A stretch of 12,814 nt of DNA, taken from the NCBI GenBank assembly GCA_003643975.1, contig QNAR01000023.1, forward strand, positions 1-12,814, in the 5' to 3' direction. Origin of the DNA: Thermotogae bacterium. Its GTDB lineage: Bacteria; Thermotogota; Thermotogae; Petrotogales; Kosmotogaceae. Below are positions 1 to 6,462 of this stretch, piece after piece (the first letter of the stretch is position 1; every line of letters starts with the position of its first letter). The notes under the pieces were generated by a model. It was not told where the DNA came from. It saw only the letters and a list, made by a program, of their open reading frames with translations, and ran no database searches. Made by a program: the position numbers and the translations under genes.

Positions 1-126
1 AGAAACAGGAATTATGATGCGATATTGGGTTTGGCCATTTTGGTATACAACCTTTGTGTTATATACAATGATGTCTTGAACAATCATCCTCACAGAAAGA
101 TGGCTGATATTGATGGTTGTTACTGA
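1..126 (+). CDS. C-terminal fragment of a possible transposase (partial, cut by window edge)
   Basis: Frame 1 is open from the first base and ends at a TGA at 124-126, giving 41 residues. The stretch RNYDAILGLAILVYNLCVI has the shape of the last helix of several DDE transposase families, where a hydrophobic L-G-L-A-x-L-x-Y-N-L motif near the C-terminus follows a basic residue. The N-terminus and catalytic core lie outside the window, so neither the family nor intactness can be judged. No obvious terminal inverted repeat follows the stop. The assignment is by motif resemblance only; it could be the end of another protein. A degenerate repeat array starts about 40 bases downstream, which fits an accessory, insertion-prone patch. 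Confidence 0.4.
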   Translation, partial: RNRNYDAILGLAILVYNLCVIYNDVLNNHPHRKMADIDGCY

Positions 127-168
127 TTTTTGAGACACCCTACCTGTCTTAAAAAGAGTAATCGGATT

Positions 169-510
169 CTCAGTTCTCGATATACTCGTAGTTCGGTTCT
201 TGATCTCGAATCCCGTAACCCGATCCTCAGCTCTTTAACTCATAATTCATCACTCATAACTCATAACTCGGTTCTTTTGCTTTTTAGCTCTCGTAACTCG
301 CTACTCGCAACTCGGTTCCTGATCTCGCTTCTCGGTCTCTCGGGTCTCGGATCTCGAATTCTCGGTTCTTTGGCTCTCGTGACTCGTGACTCGCAACTCG
401 GCTCTTAATCTCGGCTCTCGGATCTCGTCCTCTCGTCACTTTGGTTCTTCTCGTAACTCGAATCTCGAATCTCGTAACTCGTTTCTTAATCGCAACTCAG
501 TATCCTCAAT
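169..510. repeat. Degenerate heptameric tandem repeat array, consensus CTCGNNN
   Basis: About 340 bases are built almost entirely of seven-base units that begin CTCG and end in three variable bases. Clear runs in perfect 7-nt register are 290-317 (CTCGTAA, CTCGCTA, CTCGCAA, CTCGGTT), 339-359 (CTCGGGT, CTCGGAT, CTCGAAT), 376-403 (CTCGTGA twice, CTCGCAA, CTCGGCT) and 450-484 (CTCGTAA, CTCGAAT twice, CTCGTAA, CTCGTTT). The left part (239-266) has CTCATAA variants. The variable triplets are mostly TAA, CAA, TGA, GTT, GGT, GAT, AAT and GCT. Some units are 6 or 8 nt long, such as CTTGAT or CTTAAT, and these recur after CTCGGTT-like units (192-204, 311-323, 397-409, 478-490), suggesting a higher-order pattern. 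The array lies between the transposase-like fragment and the aminotransferase promoter. No gene is credible here. The function is unknown. Confidence 0.88.
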
Positions 511-538
511 TGTAATCCCCTAAATCCCGGAGTATAAT
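510..538 (+). promoter_or_regulatory. Sigma-70-type promoter for the aminotransferase gene
   Basis: TTGTAA at 510-515 (four of six matches to TTGACA) is followed by a 17-bp spacer and a perfect TATAAT at 533-538. Transcription would begin near 545, about 25 bases upstream of the ATG at 570. The -35 box begins exactly at the last recognisable repeat unit, so the heptad array occupies the position of upstream promoter elements. Confidence 0.8.
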
Positions 539-569
539 AGCAGTGAATTTCCCCTTGGAGGTTGTGCAA

Positions 570-1727
570 ATGAAGCTATCAAGCTATGTGGAATCTGTTT
601 CTCCTTCTGTAACGCTTCAATTCAATCAAAAAGTCCTTGAGAAATTAGCACATGGTGAAGATGTGGTAAAGCTCACTGCCGGTGAGCCTGATTTTCCTAC
701 CCCCGAACCTATTGCTGAAGCTGCAATTGAAGCAATTAAAGCCGGGAAGACGAAATACACTGCTGCAGCTGGTATAACGCCACTGCGGGAGAGAATAGCG
801 AAAAAGCTGAAAAAAGACAACAATCTTTCCTATTCAACAGAGGAAATCGTTGTTACCAACGGCGGTAAGCAAGCACTTTATAACAGTTTGAAAGCGATAC
901 TTGAGCCTGGCGATGAAGTGATTGTAATCTCACCTGCATGGGTTAGTTATGAGGCACAGATCAAATTGTGCGGTGGGGTGCCCATCTATGTAGAAGCGTT
1001 GCCCGAAGATCTTTACATACCCAGCCTATCTAAAATAGAAAAGGCTATTGGGAAGCGCACTCGAGCGATAATCGTTAATTCCCCCAATAATCCCACGGGT
1101 ACTGTTTATCCGGAGAAATTTTTGAAAGGGCTTTCGGAGCTTTTGAAAGAAAACAGAGTTATTGCCATCTCTGATGAAGTTTATGAAAAACTGGCTTTTG
1201 ATGAAAAGCACATCAGCATTGCTTCCTTTGAAGGCATGAAGGAACTTGCAATTGTTATTAACGCTTTTTCAAAGGCTTATTCAATGACGGGCTGGAGGGT
1301 TGGATATTTGGCAGCGCGTAAGGAAATTGCAAAAGCGGTTGCAAAGATACAGGGACATTCAACCTCCAATGTGAACACTATCGCGCAATATGCAGCATTG
1401 AAGGCGCTTGAAGTTGAAACAGATTATATGGTAAAGGAATTCTTGGGCAGAAGGGCTTATGTTAGCAAAAGATTGGAAAAAATGGGGCTTAAATTCTCCT
1501 TTCCAAAGGGTGCTTTTTATTTCTTTGTGGACATAAGAAATTTCCTTGGAAAAGGCGTCAAGGATTCTTTTGAATTTTGCGTGGAGCTTCTTGAAAAAGC
1601 AGGGGTTGGTATGATCCCAGGAAGTGCCTTTAACATGGAAGGGTTTATCAGACTATCATATGCGAGTTCCATAAAAGAATTGGAAAAGGGGCTTGACAGG
1701 TTAGAGCAATTTATAAAAAACATATAA
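570..1727 (+). CDS. aspC: Aspartate aminotransferase-type class I PLP aminotransferase
   Basis: The product (385 aa) is a fold-type I pyridoxal-phosphate aminotransferase, expected to transfer the amino group between aspartate (possibly also aromatic or other amino acids) and 2-oxoglutarate in the cytoplasm. Visible family landmarks are TAGEPDFPTP near residues 36-45, the substrate and cofactor motif SPNNPTG at about 171-177, the DEVYEKL motif near 202-208, the PLP-binding lysine K235 in SKAYSMTGWRVGY, and the C-terminal GFIRLSYA holding the carboxylate-binding arginine. Length is normal for the family. ATG 570 is chosen because TTGGAGG at 555-561 sits 8 nt upstream. An in-frame GTG at 543 lies almost at the predicted transcription start and lacks a ribosome site. 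The gene stands alone between its own promoter and a hairpin terminator. Exact substrate preference cannot be read from sequence; a broad-specificity or aromatic enzyme is the main alternative. Confidence 0.93.
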   Translation: MKLSSYVESVSPSVTLQFNQKVLEKLAHGEDVVKLTAGEPDFPTPEPIAEAAIEAIKAGKTKYTAAAGITPLRERIAKKLKKDNNLSYSTEEIVVTNGGKQALYNSLKAILEPGDEVIVISPAWVSYEAQIKLCGGVPIYVEALPEDLYIPSLSKIEKAIGKRTRAIIVNSPNNPTGTVYPEKFLKGLSELLKENRVIAISDEVYEKLAFDEKHISIASFEGMKELAIVINAFSKAYSMTGWRVGYLAARKEIAKAVAKIQGHSTSNVNTIAQYAALKALEVETDYMVKEFLGRRAYVSKRLEKMGLKFSFPKGAFYFFVDIRNFLGKGVKDSFEFCVELLEKAGVGMIPGSAFNMEGFIRLSYASSIKELEKGLDRLEQFIKNI

Positions 1728-1738
1728 ATTGAATATGT

Positions 1739-1767
1739 AAAATGCACCGGGATTCCGGTGCATTTTT
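1739..1767. terminator. Bidirectional intrinsic terminator between convergent genes
   Basis: The stem ATGCACCGG (1742-1750) and CCGGTGCAT (1755-1763) closes a GATT loop. The flanking AAA (1739-1741) and TTT (1764-1766) extend pairing to 12 bp and give a U-tract in both directions. It starts 11 bases after the aminotransferase stop and lies 22 bases beyond the end of the minus-strand HD gene, so it can serve both transcripts. Confidence 0.9.
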
Positions 1768-1789
1768 ATGTTTTTCATTTTTGATTTCC

Positions 1790-2920
1790 TCATCTCCCGG
1801 CCAATTCAAGTCCCCAGCGAAAAGTGTCAGAAAGATTCCTCACGTTCTCAAACTCAGATTTCGATAGTGTGTCAAGCATATTGCTTATAGCAGAACGGAA
1901 GGCAAGCTGGGTATTTCCAGTTTTTATTTCCATTAAGCATTCCACGACAGCTGCCGTTAGGTCGGCTGCCCGGACAAGTCTCCCCTCTTTGCCTCCAAAG
2001 GGATCTAGCATTCTCTGTTTAAGCTCAAGTGCTATGCTCTTTGGCATATGCACTAAAAGCTTTTCGCTAACCATTTTTTCTTCCACTTTTGAAACAACTT
2101 CTTCAAAACCCTCTACTTTGCGCTTGGTTGGTGTAATAATATCTCCGGTCAAACTCTCAGGTATATCATGGAGCAAAGCTTTTTTCACAACTTCCAGGCT
2201 ATCTATGTTGTTACCAACCTCGTTTTCCATAAGAGCAAGCAAATAAGCTATTACTGCGACATAGAAAGAGTGCCCTGCAACAGTGGTTTCGACGTTTCTT
2301 TTCAGTCTGTTCCAGCGTACCGCCCTTAGCAAGACAACCAGCGCTTCCTGATAGTCTTTTATCCATGGACTCTCTCTGAGTATTTTGTAAGGCTGAAAAC
2401 AATCAAAATGGGAGAGCCTTTTTTTAAGGCTTTCAAGTGCTTCTTCATAGTATTCTGGAAAGAAACGCGAATGTATATCCGCTTCAAGCAATGCTGAGAG
2501 TAAATCCCCTGTGGAAATGATTTTCCCCTCTGTGCTTCCATCTTTTACCATTTTCATTTCATTCATGAATTCTTCCCTGTGATTTGCCGGCAATAGTGGG
2601 GCAACTTCTGAAACAGTTGCATCAAAAACAGCGTCCCATTTTTCCGGATCAAGCTCTTTTATGAGAACTTTTGTATCCACAGAAATATCAGAAAGGATAC
2701 ACTTGGGAAGTTCTTTGAGGAGAATACGTTTAAATAGCCTGTCCTCATTGACTTTTTCCCCGTTTTCTCTGGCAATCAGGGAAAGGAGTAACGAAAACTG
2801 AGCAGATACAAAGGCGTTTTCTGCTTCATTCGTTCTTAGCAAAGTGGGTCGGTTATTCCAACGGAACATGGTGAAAAGATTGGTATATAGCTCAAGCAGT
2901 CTTACCAGTCCCTGATCCAT
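1790..2920 (-). CDS. Tandem YfbR-like HD-domain phosphohydrolase with degenerate N-terminal copy
   Basis: The 376-residue product holds two copies of a YfbR-like HD domain. The C-terminal copy (about 200-376) has RWN at 202-204, H217 in AGHSF, H251-D252 in LLHDIPE, E255 and D320 in RAADLT. These match in spacing the metal and catalytic residues of 5'-deoxynucleotidase YfbR, so hydrolysis of a 5'-deoxynucleotide or related phosphate is likely. The N-terminal copy (about 18-170) aligns without gaps at an offset of 182 through the first half: RWN at 20-22, LLKELPK against LLHDIPE, and SDI against GDI. There the ligands are replaced by N35, K69 and E70, leaving D139, so it is probably non-catalytic and may be structural or regulatory. 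YfbR itself is a single domain of about 200 residues. A GGGGG tract 7 nt upstream supports the start. Substrate and role in the cell are unknown. Confidence 0.85.
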   Translation of the reverse strand: MDQGLVRLLELYTNLFTMFRWNNRPTLLRTNEAENAFVSAQFSLLLSLIARENGEKVNEDRLFKRILLKELPKCILSDISVDTKVLIKELDPEKWDAVFDATVSEVAPLLPANHREEFMNEMKMVKDGSTEGKIISTGDLLSALLEADIHSRFFPEYYEEALESLKKRLSHFDCFQPYKILRESPWIKDYQEALVVLLRAVRWNRLKRNVETTVAGHSFYVAVIAYLLALMENEVGNNIDSLEVVKKALLHDIPESLTGDIITPTKRKVEGFEEVVSKVEEKMVSEKLLVHMPKSIALELKQRMLDPFGGKEGRLVRAADLTAAVVECLMEIKTGNTQLAFRSAISNMLDTLSKSEFENVRNLSDTFRWGLELAGR

Positions 2921-2948
2921 CTCCAGACCCCCTATTTCTCTGCTATAC

Positions 2949-2978
2949 TTGAAGAGTGTTGCTGGATTATTGTATCAT
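2949..2978 (+). promoter_or_regulatory. Promoter of the long plus-strand operon, in a divergent intergenic region
   Basis: TTGAAG at 2949-2954 and TATCAT at 2973-2978 with an 18-bp spacer form a good sigma-70-type promoter, predicting a start near 2985 and a 5' leader of about 28 bases. It sits in the 92-bp gap between the divergent HD gene and the CBS-ACT gene. A minus-strand promoter for the HD gene must overlap it (candidate -10 boxes TACAAT at 2969-2974 or TATAGC at 2942-2947 on that strand), but no convincing -35 was found there. Confidence 0.6.
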
Positions 2979-3012
2979 ATTTCACGAGTCTAACGAAAAA
3001 GAGGCGATGAGC

Positions 3013-3624
3013 ATGGAAGTAAGTAAGTGGATAAACAGGGCATTCCCTGTATTTTCATCTCAAGATAGCGTGTCGGATGTATTGAAAGTTGAAGAGAAAT
3101 ACGATTTTATAACGGTTGTTGTCCATGATGAAGCCGGTAAACTCCTTGGAGTGATAAAGAGGAAAGAGCTTGCAAATTATGCTCCCGAGAAAAAACTGGC
3201 TGAAATTGTTAAAGAGCCTGAGTATTTCAGTTATGATACCGACATCATCGAAGATGTGGTGCTCATGCTTATAGAGAGCCATGATCTCGTTATACCGGTG
3301 GTTTCCGGTGATATGAACTTGAAAGGAGTCATTACAGTTTTTGATATCCTCGAGGCACTTATGGAGTTCACTTCTATGGATCAGAAAGGTGTCAGAATTT
3401 CTGTGGTTCTTGGAGATAAACCAGGTGCATTGAAAAAGGTCGTTGATTTGCTGGCCGATAATGAAATTAATATTTTGTCCATCGTAACCTCACCTGGCGA
3501 AGATGGGAAGAAAAACGTTATTATCAGAACCTCGGAAACGGATGTGGGAGAGATTGCAAGTATTTTCAACGAAAATGATATTGAATACGATTCAATAATG
3601 GAGGAGGAAGGCTTCTGTGACTGA
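3013..3624 (+). CDS. CBS-CBS-ACT domain protein (AcuB-like ligand sensor)
   Basis: The 203-residue cytoplasmic protein has two CBS motifs (about 3-56 and 61-118), which together form a Bateman module that usually binds adenine nucleotides. An ACT domain follows at about 127-195, with VVLGDKPGALKKVVDLL followed by NEINILSIV; ACT domains usually bind amino acids or similar small ligands. This order is the one seen in AcuB-like proteins. No catalytic domain is present, so a sensor or regulatory role is inferred, with partner unknown. ATG 3013 is preferred because AGAGG at 3000-3004 lies 8 nt upstream and because a longer frame starting at 2956 would begin inside the promoter. ATG 3007 is a less well spaced alternative. 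It is first in the long operon and overlaps uppP by 8 nt, so translation of the two is probably coupled. Confidence 0.82.
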   Translation: MEVSKWINRAFPVFSSQDSVSDVLKVEEKYDFITVVVHDEAGKLLGVIKRKELANYAPEKKLAEIVKEPEYFSYDTDIIEDVVLMLIESHDLVIPVVSGDMNLKGVITVFDILEALMEFTSMDQKGVRISVVLGDKPGALKKVVDLLADNEINILSIVTSPGEDGKKNVIIRTSETDVGEIASIFNENDIEYDSIMEEEGFCD

Positions 3625-4405
3625 GATGTTCAAGTACCTTTTTCTCGGAAGCCTTCAAGGAGCAACGGAGTTTCTTCCTGTTTCATCCTCAGGCCATTTA
3701 ACGATTTTTTCTTCGATTTTACGATTGAACTTGAGCACAGATAGTCTTGCATCTTTTTTTGCTTTATTGCATCTCGCGACATTTTTTGCTGTTTTGCTCT
3801 TTACGTACAGCGAGGTTATTCAGATTATCACCGGATTGTTTACCAAAAGAGAAAGAGGTAATTCAATAAGATATATCATTCTTTTAACGGTAGCCACTAT
3901 TCCCGCAGTTGCTTTCGGACTCCTTTTTGAAGAAAAAATCAGTACCGCCTTTTCCAGCCCGTATTTTGCTGCTGCCATGCTTGTGGTTACAGCCTTTTTT
4001 TTGTTCCTATCCGATAGATTCAACGGAAAGTTAGAAATACTGAAAATAGGGCTTATAGGTGCTTTGCTTGTTGGTATCCTACAAGCGGCGGCCATATTGC
4101 CGGGTATATCAAGAAGCGGTATGACAATTTTTGGTGCGCTGCTTATTGGACTTTCGAGGAAAGATGCTGTTAAGTTTTCCTTTCTCATGAGTTTGCCTGT
4201 AACATTGGGGGCGGGTATTCTCGAGATTTCAAAGCTCAGTGTCCCTATGATTTATGCAATACCGGCATTTTTTAGTGCTTTTGTCATGGGAATTATCGGG
4301 CTTTTTTTGGTTAAGAAGTTTGTCATAAAGGGAAAGCTGAGAGGCTTTGCGATTTACTGTATAATATTCGCGGTTGTAAGTTTTATTAGTCTGGGAGTGA
4401 TCTAA
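3617..4405 (+). CDS. uppP: Undecaprenyl-diphosphatase UppP (BacA)
   Basis: This integral membrane enzyme removes one phosphate from undecaprenyl diphosphate to regenerate the lipid carrier used for peptidoglycan and other surface polymers; overexpression of the family gives bacitracin resistance. The 262 residues are mostly hydrophobic, with about seven or eight membrane segments. Both diagnostic motifs are present: LQGATEFLPVSSSGHL at 13-28, with E18 and H27, and LPGISRSGMT at 161-170, with R166. Length is typical. GTG 3617 is chosen because AGGAGGAAGG (3602-3611) lies just upstream; ATG 3626 would be too far from it. The gene overlaps the CBS-ACT gene by 8 nt, and its TAA is followed directly by the ATG of the next gene. 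Confidence 0.95.
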   Translation: MTEMFKYLFLGSLQGATEFLPVSSSGHLTIFSSILRLNLSTDSLASFFALLHLATFFAVLLFTYSEVIQIITGLFTKRERGNSIRYIILLTVATIPAVAFGLLFEEKISTAFSSPYFAAAMLVVTAFFLFLSDRFNGKLEILKIGLIGALLVGILQAAAILPGISRSGMTIFGALLIGLSRKDAVKFSFLMSLPVTLGAGILEISKLSVPMIYAIPAFFSAFVMGIIGLFLVKKFVIKGKLRGFAIYCIIFAVVSFISLGVI

Positions 4406-5023
4406 ATGGAGTTCGAACTACTCTTTCCAGGTAGCGTTCTTTACGTTTCTGGGGAGATTGATGCTCCGACGAGTAGCGCTGTTCTCCTGAAAGATGGGGA
4501 GAGAACAATAATCGTTGATCCGGGTGGGTTTCCCTCATTGAAAGCTCTTGAAAGCGCCTTGGGCAAGGCTGGCGTGGCACCTGAAGATGTCACCGATGTT
4601 TTGCTAACGCATTTTCACCTTGATCACGCTTTCAACACAATGTTTTTCAAAAATGCCACAATAAGGCTTCACAAAAACTACGCAACCCGCAACTACAAAG
4701 CCTTTGGTCCAATAATTGGTCAGATGTATTCGATGGTCATTGAAAGTTGGAGCCGTGTCGAACCTTTCGAAGCGGGAATGCTTTGGGATACAATTGAGAT
4801 CGTTGAAACACCTTTTCATTCCAGAGAACATGTTTCCTTTCTTGTAAAGACGATTAATGCCGGAAATGTACTGATTTTTGGCGATTTATGTGATAGGCAG
4901 TTTAGGTTTTACGAGATGCGCAAAGGCATGAGAAATGATGCGGCTTCTAAGTTAGCGCTTGAGCTTTACGATAGAGCTGATATGATTGTTTTTTCTCATG
5001 ATCTTCCCATAATCAAGGGGTGA
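4406..5023 (+). CDS. Metallo-beta-lactamase-fold hydrolase
   Basis: The 205-residue cytoplasmic protein has a complete set of binuclear-metal ligands of the metallo-beta-lactamase superfamily: THFHLDH at 68-74 (H69, H71, D73, H74), H138 in TPFHSREH, D160 in FGDLCD, and H198 in FSHDLP. The N-terminal part supplies the IIVDPG strand (about 35-40). Its compact size and lack of an extra domain resemble MBLAC1-type or glyoxalase II-like hydrolases more than RNases or beta-lactamases. The substrate cannot be named. It begins at the base after the uppP stop, so it must be translated by coupling or through ribosome sites inside uppP (GGGAG, 4393-4397). It lies between uppP and glgA; the context does not fix its role. 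Confidence 0.85.
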   Translation: MEFELLFPGSVLYVSGEIDAPTSSAVLLKDGERTIIVDPGGFPSLKALESALGKAGVAPEDVTDVLLTHFHLDHAFNTMFFKNATIRLHKNYATRNYKAFGPIIGQMYSMVIESWSRVEPFEAGMLWDTIEIVETPFHSREHVSFLVKTINAGNVLIFGDLCDRQFRFYEMRKGMRNDAASKLALELYDRADMIVFSHDLPIIKG

Positions 5024-5028
5024 AAACT

Positions 5029-6462
5029 GTGAAAATATTGATGGTTTCATATGAAGTGTATCCACTTGCTAAAGTTGGTGGGCTAGCTGATGTTGTTGGC
5101 AGCCTTCCTGAATATCTTGTAAAGCGTGGAATAGATGTGCAAATAGTGATGCCTTATCACAGGATTGTGGATAAAAAAGCGGAGTATATAGAGAAAACAG
5201 ACCTGATATTACATACCAATGAGTTGAAGCAAAAATACACATTCGAAGTTTACAGAACCCACTTGAAAGCGGGAAATGTCCCGGTCTTTCTGCTCAAGAA
5301 TGACGAGTTAATCGATTCTGATGATGTCTATGGAGGGCATGATCTGGGGTTACAGGCTCTTGCCTTTTCAGATGCGGTCTTTCAGCTCTCCAAAAGCTTG
5401 AATCCTGATATCGTACACTGCAATGATTGGCAAACAGGCATGATTCCGGTGTTCATAAAAACCTATTCAGGTGATGCAATGCCGAGAACTCTGCTTACCA
5501 TTCATAACCTTGGCTATCAAGGAACTTTTGACGAATATTACTTTGAACTCTCAAACCTTCCTGAGCAATATTGGGAAAAGGGTTATCTTTCCACAGGTGG
5601 TATGCTCAACTTTCTAAAATCGGGCATTGTATTTTCGGATTTCGTCAGTACTGTAAGTCCAACCTATGCGGATGAGATCAAAACCGAAGAATATGGAATG
5701 GGTTTGAATGTGTTGCTTTCAGGGCTCGGTGACCGTTTGGTGGGAATTATCAACGGGATAGACTATGTCGAATACAATCCTGAAACTGATAAGAGGATAC
5801 CAGCCAATTTCAGCCTCGAAGACCTTACTGGAAAGAAAGACTGCAAAGTTTCACTTCAAAAAGAACTTGGGCTTCCTGCAAGAAAAAGCGCCGTTGTGGG
5901 ATTGATATCCAGGTTGGTAGACCAAAAGGGATTGGATATTCTTGCAGAAGCCGCTGAAGATCTTTTATCAAATGATTTGCAGCTTGTGGTTTTAGGTACT
6001 GGTGAGGAACGTTACGAAAAGTTGTTCAAAGAGCTTGCAGAAAAATATCCGGAAAAGGTTTCAGCAAACATACTCTTTGATATAAACCTGGCACAAAAGA
6101 TATATGCCGGCAGTGACATGTTCCTGATGCCTTCGAAGTATGAGCCCTGCGGTCTGGGGCAAATGTTCGCCATGAGATACGGAACAGTCCCTGTTGTGAG
6201 ATTTACAGGAGGGCTAAAGGATACTGTTAAAGAATTCAATTCCAATAATGGTACAGGAAACGGTTTTGGGTTTTATGCTTACAGCTCCCTGGAATTAAAA
6301 AAAGCCGTTGAACGTGCTTTGATTACATACAATTCTGATAACTGGATAGCAGTCGTAAAAAACGCCATGAAAACGGATTGTTCATGGGAAAATTCCGCGG
6401 GAGAATATGAAAAGCTCTATAAGAAAATAATAGAATCCGAGAGGAGGCCAGTAGATGCCTGA
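5029..6462 (+). CDS. glgA: Glycogen synthase GlgA (GT5 family)
   Basis: The enzyme transfers glucose from ADP-glucose (or UDP-glucose in some bacteria) to the non-reducing end of an alpha-1,4-glucan in the cytoplasm. The 477-residue product shows the GT-B two-domain glycosyltransferase layout: KVGGLADVVGSLP near the N-terminus (K15), HCNDWQTG at 130-137, SRLVDQKGLD at 294-303 with R295 and K300, VLGTGEERYE at 321-330, and YEPCGLGQM at 371-379 with E372. Length equals that of classical bacterial GlgA. GTG 5029 gives the canonical MKILMVSYEV start and has AAGGGGTG at 5015-5022 six bases upstream; GTG 5020 is the alternative. No glgB or glgC is seen in the window. It overlaps galT by 8 nt. Confidence 0.95.
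   Translation: MKILMVSYEVYPLAKVGGLADVVGSLPEYLVKRGIDVQIVMPYHRIVDKKAEYIEKTDLILHTNELKQKYTFEVYRTHLKAGNVPVFLLKNDELIDSDDVYGGHDLGLQALAFSDAVFQLSKSLNPDIVHCNDWQTGMIPVFIKTYSGDAMPRTLLTIHNLGYQGTFDEYYFELSNLPEQYWEKGYLSTGGMLNFLKSGIVFSDFVSTVSPTYADEIKTEEYGMGLNVLLSGLGDRLVGIINGIDYVEYNPETDKRIPANFSLEDLTGKKDCKVSLQKELGLPARKSAVVGLISRLVDQKGLDILAEAAEDLLSNDLQLVVLGTGEERYEKLFKELAEKYPEKVSANILFDINLAQKIYAGSDMFLMPSKYEPCGLGQMFAMRYGTVPVVRFTGGLKDTVKEFNSNNGTGNGFGFYAYSSLELKKAVERALITYNSDNWIAVVKNAMKTDCSWENSAGEYEKLYKKIIESERRPVDA

Noticed and set aside
130..408. A 92-codon open frame starting with TTG across the heptad array
   Set aside because: Its protein is a low-complexity string of Ser, Leu, Arg and Thr produced by the CTCGNNN repeats; there is no ribosome binding site and the frame ends within the repeats.
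169..510. CRISPR array
   Set aside because: The repeat unit is 7 nt with no 20-40 nt direct repeats or unique spacers, and no cas gene is nearby.
543..569. GTG start for the aminotransferase, adding nine residues
   Set aside because: It lies at or before the predicted transcription start and has no Shine-Dalgarno sequence, whereas ATG 570 has one at the right distance.
1824..2246. A 140-codon plus-strand frame opposite the HD gene
   Set aside because: It is antisense to conserved HD-domain coding sequence and its product is Ser/Thr-rich with no recognisable motif.
2956..3012. Upstream extension of the CBS-ACT protein
   Set aside because: The extension begins inside the predicted promoter and adds residues outside the CBS fold; ATG 3013 has a well-spaced ribosome site.
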